NCBI GenBank assembly: GCA_001465935.1
Contig: LNKV01000032.1
Span: 248,001 to 312,000, forward strand
Source: Clarireedia homoeocarpa
Lineage: Eukaryota > Ascomycota > Leotiomycetes > Helotiales > Rutstroemiaceae
Reading direction: 5' to 3'
Length of the DNA stretch: 64,000 bases
The position numbers were made by a program, and so were the translations under genes. Every line of letters begins with the position of its first letter. Position 1 is the stretch's first letter. This document shows positions 56,411 through 64,000 of this stretch, one piece after another. The notes under the pieces are model-generated. The model was given only the letters and a program-made list of their open reading frames with translations, had not been told where the DNA came from and ran no database searches.

Positions 56411-57867
56411 TCACCTCCTATTCGAAGTAACCTGTACCTGTGATGTAACGATAATTCCCCTCTTTTCTCTCTCCATATCCTGACTGCCCACACTCCTCTC
56501 CCCATCACGGCTCTCTCCCACGCTCTGAAAATAGCTCTTGTTCGTCAGCTCGACCTCGTCAGAATCCTCAATGCGAAAGTGCGACTGCTGCTTGAGAAAA
56601 TTCGGAGTCTGGCTCAGATTCACAAGATGTGAGCCCTTTCCGCTGCTATTGGAGCTCTTGTTGCGGATACCGCGGAAGAGCGGCGCGAAGGTTGGGAGGC
56701 AGGCGCCGATAATCGCAACTGAGGGCTCCAAGCTGGACCACGCGAAGGCGGGGCCAAGGATGTATGTTATATCAATACCGGTGGTCAGACGCGTGAGGTA
56801 GTAGATGCGCACTATGCTGGCGACGCAGACGCTGGGTATGTTAGCGGGGATGGAGGGATGGTGCGCAGTACTTACAAACTACCGAGTAACATGATGCCCG
56901 CAACGGAAAACTTCTTGCGTTTATTCATATGCAATTTCAAGATACGAGGAATCGGGACGATCAAGATGATAACATCATTAACCATATTAACAATTCCAAA
57001 AACCAAAAAAAACATCAAATAGTTAATGCATTTTCCTTCTGTGGCGCCGGCGTATTGCATCCAGAAGAAGTTCAGAGGACGACACGCGACTGCCATTACG
57101 ATCCACATAATAAAGGGATAGACGCAGGTAAAGAATGTGGCGATCCAGTACATTATGGTAAAGATGCGGTTGATGGCCATCATGTCGTTGTTGGTTGTGT
57201 AGAATAGTCGTCGATAGAGAAGCAGGACGCTGATCTTGGTTGATGTTACGGATGCGGCGTAGACCCAGGGCTCGGCGAAGACAACCTAGGTATTTGCGTT
57301 AGAATGAGGAGCAATACTTGATGGTCATCATCCAATGCATAGTATCGCAAAGTTGACGTATACCTTTAGTAATGTCATGAGCCGCGGCAATGTCGTCGAC
57401 CATACATGTTTTCCCGCTCCATATCCCCCAGCTTTTCAAACCAAAAACGTCAGTAAGGTTTCCCGGGCAAAGATAGAGTCTCGCCATCCAAGCTTGGGAG
57501 CACCAACCAATAAGTGTCGTGGCCAGGAGGGCGCCAGTGCAAAACTTTTAACACCTCATGTTAGAAACGGTTCATTCATTTTCTTGTTCGAAAGATAGAA
57601 GATATAGGGAAGGATGCGGAAGAAAGCCATTGCAACCAGAGAAAGAGCTAGACTTACGAGTCCCACCACAACAAAGAAGTCATCGATAGCCAAATTATTT
57701 GCTCCTCGCATAGTCCGCACATAGAATCGTAAACATACTGCGGCAGCCGCAATTCCAAGCACTACACAAGACACGATGTCATATGCCGCCGTTAAACTAT
57801 CACTCAAATCAATACCGGCAGGAGGCGGCCCGAAAATGAGTGCGATGGCTGGATCAACTGCTGACAT
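56411..57867 (-). CDS. PTH11/rhodopsin-domain integral membrane protein (about 406 aa)
   Basis: Four exons on the minus strand: 57658-57867, about 57365-57544, 56876-57285 and 56411-56831. The protein has seven or so hydrophobic segments and the signs of the fungal rhodopsin-like (PTH11-related) family: LRFYVRTMRGANNLAIDDFF, CTGALLATTLIGWCSQAWMA, VVFAEPWVYAASVTSTKISV, LLLYRRLFYTT, and SIVRIYYLTRL, then a Ser-rich cytosolic tail. Members are candidate G-protein-coupled or membrane sensors; ligands are unknown. The family reading requires HDITK to join VVFAEPW, but the donor offers G then gtatac and the acceptor is ctag then GTT. The strict GT-AG join leaves one base too many. Either a base is extra in this sequence, the junction is non-canonical, or the gene is frameshifted. 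Confidence 0.8.
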
Positions 57868-59129
57868 GATTGATGTGTATCGATATGACTAATGGTCAAC
57901 GTAACAAACAATCCTCCTCCATAAAGCGAGTTCAACATAAAGTTTGCCTCTCCCCTTTAAAAGAAATTCTTGCAATGGTTATATGTAAGTGGGGGTCCCG
58001 CTGATCATTTCCTGGCGCTGCCATTGCACCGAGTGGATACTTTAAAAGGAGTGTTTGCTTTTGCACTTGCACTTGCACAGTGTTCCTTTTTCCAACCAGG
58101 AGCATTGTCGTCATGTCAAGGCTTGGGCTTATGCCTTGGTGTCATGTAAACAAGGCTGTTGAGCAAGTACTCAGGGGATTTCCCACCTTTCCAAAGGCCA
58201 CACCGAGGAAGGTGGGTGAGAGGAAGGTGGGTGATCAACCTATATCCGCCAAAGTTTTGCGTACACAGTGTCGATCTACCAGGTCCCGGAGATATAATGC
58301 TGTACTAGTAAAATCCTACTTGTACTTATATCTCCCACTTTACTGCTGCTCTGCCCCTACAGCAGCTAGTCTTAGTAATGGAATGTGAAGTCACGGAGCA
58401 AGCTCGGTGATTGCGGCCTGTCACCCCGAATTGGGCATCGTCTACCCCACACGCCCCATCCGTCATCTGTTATCTGTCATGTTTGGTGTTCGGGAAAAAC
58501 CGTTGTAAGACATACCCGCTAGTCCCTCCACATCATGCGAAAATAGTAGAAGAATACTATGACTTAGTTGGTTAGGGGTACAAGTGTGCATCCTGACGTG
58601 ACGTGCTTGAACACCAAGTCTATCGGAACCGACACTCAGCACGGTTCAGGCACGTCAGCTACGCGAACAAACAAAAGAAGATTGTTCGTAAGCAACGCGT
58701 GGTAGTGGGCCAGCACCCCAATCAAGATGTTCAAGAGATTAGGTGTCCGTGATTGTCTCGGTGATATCCTCATGAAGACAATGAGGAAATTAGTTGTGGA
58801 TTAGGGACCATCTTCGTTTCGAGGGAGGTGGACTTCCAGACACGCTAGACTACCTGTCATGGCAGCCGTTATTGCAGTGAGTTGAAAGGGGTTTGATAGG
58901 AAGTTTTTGTACAGGTTGTCGCACGGATGTTTGATATTTCGCTCAATCTAGAGTATCATAGATTGAGAAGTTATGATATGAATTATAAGAGAAGAAAATA
59001 ATCTAGTACTATTACTGGAATAACAGCGTTTTCTCTGATTTCTTCGTCGCCTAGCGAAATCCCTTTTTGAATCTTTCCCCGAAAACAACTCCTTACGCAC
59101 CAACAATCACCAACAATCACTTGCCAGTC
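57868..59129. promoter_or_regulatory. Divergent intergenic region between PTH11-like and acyltransferase genes
   Basis: About 1.26 kb between two head-to-head starts. It has a short duplication (gaggaaggtgggtga) at about 58204-58232 and no gene. It may hold regulatory sites for both genes. Confidence 0.4.
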
Positions 59130-60590
59130 ATGGACGTAGGATCCAAAGCACCACCTCTTCTCGCGTCGGAACTCATAGGGCCCAAGGGATGGATCCGGAA
59201 TGTGCTGTGTCTTGAATTGGCAGCAGACTACGATGCTGAGCATATCTCATCGATGCTGCGAACAGCATGGAGGAGCTTCAAGGCGCGGACGCCAATGGTC
59301 GGCGTTGAGGCCGTTCCCGCAGACCCTGATGTGAAGCCCGCTGGGCAGCTGAAGCTACAACCTTACAGTGATGGCGAGATAGAGGATTTCATAATAAAGG
59401 ATCACCGCAATGATAACGCGACGCCATCATTCGATCAATTGAAGGAGCAGGGGTTTCCAAATGCAGCTATGGACGACGAAAAGTTGTGCATGCGTGGCCG
59501 CGTTGGGGAATGGCCAAAATTTGGCATCGATCGTCTAGCAACTCAGATGATGCAAGCCAACTTGATCAAGGGCGGATTACTGCTTAATCACTTGTGCTTC
59601 CACTCCTATGCTGATGGGCTATCTATGTGGAAACTGGCCGAGATCTTTGCTGAAGACTTGCGCCGGGCACAGGGCCTGACTATTGAGAAACCAATTGAGA
59701 TACAGGTGGCGGACCGCGCCAAAATTTTACGAAGTACCGGAGAACACGTGTGTGCCAATTTTGCAGAGGAGCACACCGAATTTATCCATTTACCTTTTAC
59801 TCCTCCTGGACTACCCGAGGGTCTAACGAATGGAGAGAGCCATGCTCATGTATATCGCTTCACTCCGGAAGCCATCCGAGCACTCAAAGACGAGTGCTCA
59901 CCAACCAAAATATCATCCAGTCTTAAGGACAAGATTCCGCAAGAGCAACTACCAAAATTCATTTCCACCAACGATGCCCTATCTGCACTACTCTGGAAAT
60001 CCATCCAGAGTGCCGAACACCCCGATCATTCAGCCGTCGACCCCAGTAAACCCTCAATAGCAATGGTCAGTTTGGACGCCCGACGCCGCGTTCACGTGCC
60101 CATCCATCCACATACACTGGGTAATATCCTCGGCTTCACAACCGCAGTTCTACCACTTCCGCAAATTCTGTCTAAGGAGACAACGCTAGCTGACATCGCG
60201 TGTCTTATACGATTGAGTGTCAATAAGTGCGGAAGCACATACTACGACGAAATGGCGCACTACGTAGAACGCATGGACGATGTGAATAGGCTGGCAGGCA
60301 CGGCCTTCCTCGACATGCCTGGTAGCAATGTGCTATTAAGCAATTGGAGCGAATTTGATTATTACAGCATTGAATGGGGTCCCGCATTTGGTGATCGCAT
60401 CAAGTCTATACGATTTCCTGCTGGTGGTGTTTGTGCCGGCTTCCAGGTGATCTTGCCATATCCTGCGGATGCGCCCGAGGGAACAGTGGAGGTACTGGTT
60501 AGTGCGTCAAATCAAGGATGGCCGCGACTGCTACGCAACGAGACTTTCCATCGCTTTGCTCATAATGCTACGAAGATACCATTCCAGTGA
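59130..60590 (+). CDS. BAHD/trichothecene-type acyltransferase (486 aa)
   Basis: Single exon. The family transfers acyl groups from acyl-CoA to hydroxyls of secondary metabolites. The catalytic HxxxD motif is HSYAD at about 158-162 in LLNHLCFHSYADGLSM. The structural DFGWG-like motif appears as IEWGPAFG. FISTNDALSALLWKSI and PHTLGNILGFTTAVLP are typical of the fungal trichothecene 3-O-acetyltransferase/transferase family. The start MDVGSKAP is the first ATG; the frame is open upstream from a TTG only. It is followed on the same strand by an FAD monooxygenase, and then by a convergent 2-oxoglutarate oxygenase, so a biosynthetic role is likely. The acyl donor and acceptor are unknown. Confidence 0.9.
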   Translation: MDVGSKAPPLLASELIGPKGWIRNVLCLELAADYDAEHISSMLRTAWRSFKARTPMVGVEAVPADPDVKPAGQLKLQPYSDGEIEDFIIKDHRNDNATPSFDQLKEQGFPNAAMDDEKLCMRGRVGEWPKFGIDRLATQMMQANLIKGGLLLNHLCFHSYADGLSMWKLAEIFAEDLRRAQGLTIEKPIEIQVADRAKILRSTGEHVCANFAEEHTEFIHLPFTPPGLPEGLTNGESHAHVYRFTPEAIRALKDECSPTKISSSLKDKIPQEQLPKFISTNDALSALLWKSIQSAEHPDHSAVDPSKPSIAMVSLDARRRVHVPIHPHTLGNILGFTTAVLPLPQILSKETTLADIACLIRLSVNKCGSTYYDEMAHYVERMDDVNRLAGTAFLDMPGSNVLLSNWSEFDYYSIEWGPAFGDRIKSIRFPAGGVCAGFQVILPYPADAPEGTVEVLVSASNQGWPRLLRNETFHRFAHNATKIPFQ

Positions 60591-61249
60591 GACTGGATAT
60601 CCATTGCAATTTGACGGTTCCTAAAGGATCCCTAATGTTCAAGATACAACGCAGATTTCAGCTCCTGAAGCTTGGTATGCTATCTTAGTAATCAGATTTA
60701 CTTCATGAATATTACTTTATCTCTCAAATGATCATTATATTAGTATCCTTCATGTTAGGTTAAGCAACGAGTGAAATTCGATAAATCTGCAACCGCGTTG
60801 AGGTCATATTTGATAACGCTGATAAGTTATTCCGCATAGGGGTAGCTTGCTCACCAGTAAGTCTATTTGGAAATATGAATATGCTGAGACGTACTAATAG
60901 CAGGGATTCGGAGAATGACCGGAGCCCCTGTGCAAGTACCCATATATATCGGCTACGCCGTTTCCACGTTACTGGGCCAGATCGGGCAAAGCAACAAAAA
61001 AAAAAAATTGGGGAACGACAAAATTCTTGATTCAATCAGTCTATGCTCTATCAGTTAAGCACTTCGTGTCATGCAAATGCTAGCAAACGTCGGCACCGGC
61101 TCCACATCCTATATAGAGGACCCTGGCATAGCGAGAGCCTCCACTGTATTAATCAGGTTTATAATCGTAATTATCAACATGGCCATGCCCCCTTCTTACT
61201 TTCTTTTCCAGAATTCGAAGCAAGTTATAGGGTCCTTACATAAAGCAAA
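60591..61249. promoter_or_regulatory. Intergenic region upstream of the FAD monooxygenase
   Basis: No gene recognised; an A11 tract lies near 60996. Presumed promoter. Confidence 0.35.
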
Positions 61250-62706
61250 ATGGCAGAAGAGCAACATCCATTCAAGGTACTCATTGTAGGGGGTTCAGTA
61301 GCAGGTCTCACGCTAGCCAATGCACTCGAGCGCGCTGGAATTGATTTCGAATTATTCGAGAAACGGGAAGTGGCGCCACAGCTAGGCCAGTCTATCCTAC
61401 TACTTCCTTGCACTATCCTGGTACACGAACAATTAGGCATTGACAAGCCGACTCATGAAGTTGGAATTCCCATAGGGGATCGTGAGCACTGGGATCACAA
61501 AGGCCATCTATTTTGCTCATCAGATGAATTAATTCGTCTTCAGGAGGTGTAAGTACTCATTCATCTCAGCTTTCTTTCACAGCAAGCAAGCAACGAATGC
61601 AGGTCAGCTGATGAGATCAAAGTCAGAAACGACCTGTGTATTTCATAGACCGCAGGATCTACCTCCAGAACCTATATAACGGCCTCAATGAATCCTCAAA
61701 ATCGAAAGTCCATATACATGAAGGCTTGGAATCATTTACTGAACACGAGAATGGTGTCACACTTAGGACCGACAAGGGCAATGTCATTGAGGGCAGCATT
61801 ATAGTGGGTGCCGATGGCGTGCATAGTCAGGTGCGCCAGCAGATGGCACAGCTTCTCAAGACGATTGATCCCAAGAGTTCCGAAATCATGGCAGCGGGAT
61901 TCAAGAGTCAGTATCGGATTCTGACGTGCACGTCGCGGAACCACTTCGTTGATGACCCAAAGAAGCAGTTCTTAAAGGATGGTGTTATTGCTAATTCCTA
62001 TTACCCAGAGCATGGTGTTGGAGGCATCATTGCGGCTGGAATGGATGGAAAGGTATTCTGGGCTATTTATATTGCCAACGATAAGCAGGTGCCTTATCCT
62101 AGCCCACGATATGGACAGGTTAGTCTGCATTCTATGGACCATAACTGGAAATGATTTTAGTAGTGCTAACGATAGTTGTGCTAGGCCGATATGGACGAGG
62201 CTATCAAAAAATGGGGACATCTCCACTTAACTCCAACGTTCACTTTTAACGATCTATGGGCGAACCTCGTCGGCTCTACTATGGTCCCTATGGAAGAAGG
62301 CGTCCTGGCCACGAAGTGGCACTCGAGCGGTAGGACCGTCCTGGTAGGCGATGCTGTTCACAAAGCAGCATCGAACCTCGGCCTAGGCGGAAATCTCTGC
62401 GTTGACGACGTGTGTTCTTTAGTCAACGGCCTGCACACACTTCTCGAACGCAACAAGTCGCCAAGCACAGCTGAAATCGTCAAAGTCTTCGAGAACTATG
62501 AGCGAGCGGAGCGACCTCGTGCTGATTTCGTTTGCAAGGCGTCAGGAGTGTACGCTGGATTCGAGACTATGAGTAGGTGGTACTCTAAGCTTTTCAAATT
62601 CATATTTCCATGGATCCCATCGATTGTTAAGATGCGCATCTTTTCTAGCTTCGATAGTAGTGCGCCTGTGTTGGATTTCTTGCCTATTCCCCAGCCTGGT
62701 ACTTGA
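61250..62706 (+). CDS. FAD-dependent monooxygenase/epoxidase (438 aa)
   Basis: Three exons: 61250-61548, 61623-62118 and 62185-62706. The dinucleotide-binding motif VLIVGGSVAGLTLA lies at about 10-23, followed by ELFEKREVAPQLG, the FAD-contacting GADGVHSQVR and VLVGDAVHKAASNLGLGGN near the C-terminal third. These are class-A flavin monooxygenases, close to epoxidases of terpenoid and indole-diterpene pathways. The acceptor at 61622 is preferred because it gives QEVQKRPVYFIDRR with a strong gtaagt donor. A GAG|AAA join using donor gtgtaa and acceptor 61626 would also be in frame and lack two residues. The C terminus is short and without a transmembrane anchor. The gene sits between an acyltransferase and an oxygenase. 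Confidence 0.9.
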
Positions 62707-62985
62707 ATTGAATAGCTCTTTGCAAATTCAATATATCAATCTTTTATTATTATAACAAATATGTTACGAACATGTTATTTTAGGGACCTTAGGCTCAGGG
62801 ATTGGAACAGCCAATCGCAGGAGAACCCTACTGAGTCACATATCGGCCCAGTGGTACCAGTGCAACTGGAACAACTGGAACAACTGGAACAACTAGTATA
62901 TAGAATAATAACTTTAGAACAAATGATTATTAGTATAATTAAAGCTTAAATGGAGCCACCTACAACAGAATATCAATCTTCTACT
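62707..62985. other. Short convergent spacer with LTR-like sequence and 9-bp repeat
   Basis: The segment 62762-62967 begins with tgttacgaac and ends tacaaca, flanked by aaata/gaata, a weak fit to a degenerate solo LTR. A caactggaa unit repeats almost four times at 62863-62896 and gives an artefactual 62-codon frame. Confidence 0.35.
62863..62896. repeat. 9-bp tandem repeat (caactggaa)
   Basis: Three full copies and one partial copy. Confidence 0.9.
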
Positions 62986-64000
62986 TTATTTTTGGTTAAC
63001 AATCTTCTTCGACGACCCCTTAATATCAACCCACGCCAAACTCGAAACATCCATCTCCACGACCCCTTCCCCCAGCGCCGGTATCACATCACTACCCTGC
63101 AGTCTCTTCAGCAAAACCGTGTGCTCCGGCCGCAAGAAATACGCCAGCGAATTGCGCACGACATTTCCCTGCTCCCCCGGGGCGGAAGTCACTCGATGGA
63201 GATTACTACGTAGGAGACCGTTGGTGAATTTCACCATGGCGTCGCCCATATTGATAATGGCGCAGCCTGGAACCGGCCGCACGAACTGCCAGGCGGAGTC
63301 GGGGGGTTCCGGGATGGAACTCCAGTCATTGGTTGAAACATCGGGAAGGATTTGTAGACCGCCGAGAACGTTGAATAGGACGGTGACGGATCCGAAATCG
63401 GCTAGGTAGGAAGTGAGGGTTAGTTTTTGGGTTGATTGGCCGATCCTATCTATAGTTTGGAGACGATCGGGAGACTTACTGTGTGCGACGAAACTTGTTC
63501 GTCGGTCCGAAGCTGGCTGAGGGGGATATCTTATAAGCCGTGTTTGGTTGTGAGACGGTGCGGAGATGCGGTGAAGTGAGTCTAGAGTCCCAGGTGGGAG
63601 ATGCAGGCTTCTTTCCAGGTTGGCTAGGATAATCAAAGCGAGTTCATGCGCTCTTTTGGTAAAAGATATATAAAGCTCCTTGTGGGCTTCAATGACAGCT
63701 GGTTGATTGAACACAGGAGAGATGCCCAAGAGCTCGTCCTTTAAAACACCAAAGAACTCGCAACGATCTGGTGTACCCTTTTCATCAATCCTAAGCATAC
63801 CAACACCTTTATATCTGTGAGATAGCGAGCATTTGTCAATGATTTGTACCTATCCCTGAAGAGCTAAACGGTCGCTTACCCAGAAAATCCACCTTTTGGC
63901 ATACGAAATTTGAGTTTTTCTTCTAAGTCGGTTGAAAATAATTCCTCGCTCAACGCCATGAGAGCGTCAGCATCATCCATAAGAGCCTCACCGAGAGGAA
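62986..64000 (-). CDS. 2-oxoglutarate/Fe(II)-dependent oxygenase, isopenicillin-N-synthase type (N terminus outside window)
   Basis: Three exons are visible on the minus strand: 63880 to beyond 64000, 63480-63814 and 62986-63401, with introns of 65 and 78 bp. The first visible exon reads EALMDDADALMALSEELFST and RMPKGGFSG, joining YKGVGMLRIDEKGTPDRCEF. The iron-binding motif HTDFGSVTVLFN is made across the second intron (HT|D); the distal His lies in SNLHRVTSAPGEQ and the 2-oxoglutarate-binding RxS in VVRNSLAYFL. Such enzymes hydroxylate, desaturate or cyclise secondary metabolites. It is convergent with the FAD monooxygenase. The gene continues past the right edge, so its start and length are unknown. 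Confidence 0.88.

Noticed and set aside
58555..58590. D-arm-like sequence (tagttggttagggg) suggesting a tRNA
   Set aside because: No matching T arm or acceptor stem follows.
62761..62949. 62-codon open frame with EQL repeats
   Set aside because: Comes from the 9-bp repeat in AT-rich spacer; no start context or family.
1..64000. CRISPR arrays, prokaryotic operons or Shine-Dalgarno signals
   Set aside because: The window is eukaryotic; tandem repeats lack regular unique spacers.

Overview
The window is nuclear DNA of a filamentous ascomycete. Nearly every gene is cut by short introns of about 44-116 bp with GT-AG ends and CTAAC-like branch points. The gene families are typical of Pezizomycotina: Zn2Cys6 regulators, 14-helix MFS pumps, sedolisin, CipC, DUF1996, HET-like and PTH11-like proteins. 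General resemblance of the housekeeping proteins suggests Leotiomycetes, Botrytis/Sclerotinia-like, but that is inference. I rebuilt 26 protein-coding genes with exon borders by joining reading frames at splice sites. No rRNA, tRNA or CRISPR array was recognised.

0-12.5 kb is an accessory-metabolism stretch: an aldehyde dehydrogenase with a C-terminal SKL, a TLC-domain membrane protein, an MFS exporter, a cyclopropane-fatty-acid-synthase-like methyltransferase, a D-2-hydroxyacid dehydrogenase, a glutathione S-transferase ending in AKL, and a class-I glutamine amidotransferase-like protein without the usual third catalytic residue. 12.5-28.5 kb holds a MITE-like element, a Zn2Cys6 regulator, a degenerate HET-type protein, a secreted sedolisin, a decayed gene, then an MFS transporter convergent with a second Zn2Cys6 regulator.

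29-38 kb is a housekeeping block: p47/Shp1 (Cdc48 cofactor), MIM1 and OXA1 (mitochondrial outer- and inner-membrane insertion), and the divergent pair SF3A3/Prp9 and FAL1/eIF4A-III. A 48-bp perfect direct repeat flanks OXA1. 38-42.1 kb has no recognisable gene and is full of simple repeats.

42-56 kb carries a secreted DUF1996 protein, a SET/MYND (SMYD-like) methyltransferase with an in-frame 24-bp triplication, a class-3 lipase, CipC, and an M18 aspartyl aminopeptidase with an unusually long N-terminal extension. 56-64 kb looks like the left part of a small secondary-metabolism locus: a PTH11/rhodopsin-like membrane protein, a BAHD/trichothecene-type acyltransferase, an FAD monooxygenase, and a 2-oxoglutarate/Fe(II) oxygenase running off the right edge.

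The most unusual sequence-level observations are two probable GC-AG introns (FAL1 and cipC), one splice junction that no GT/GC-AG rule explains (PTH11-like gene), the MITE-like and direct-repeat structures, and a gene relic whose stops look like C-to-T changes. No wholly new multi-gene system could be demonstrated from sequence alone.
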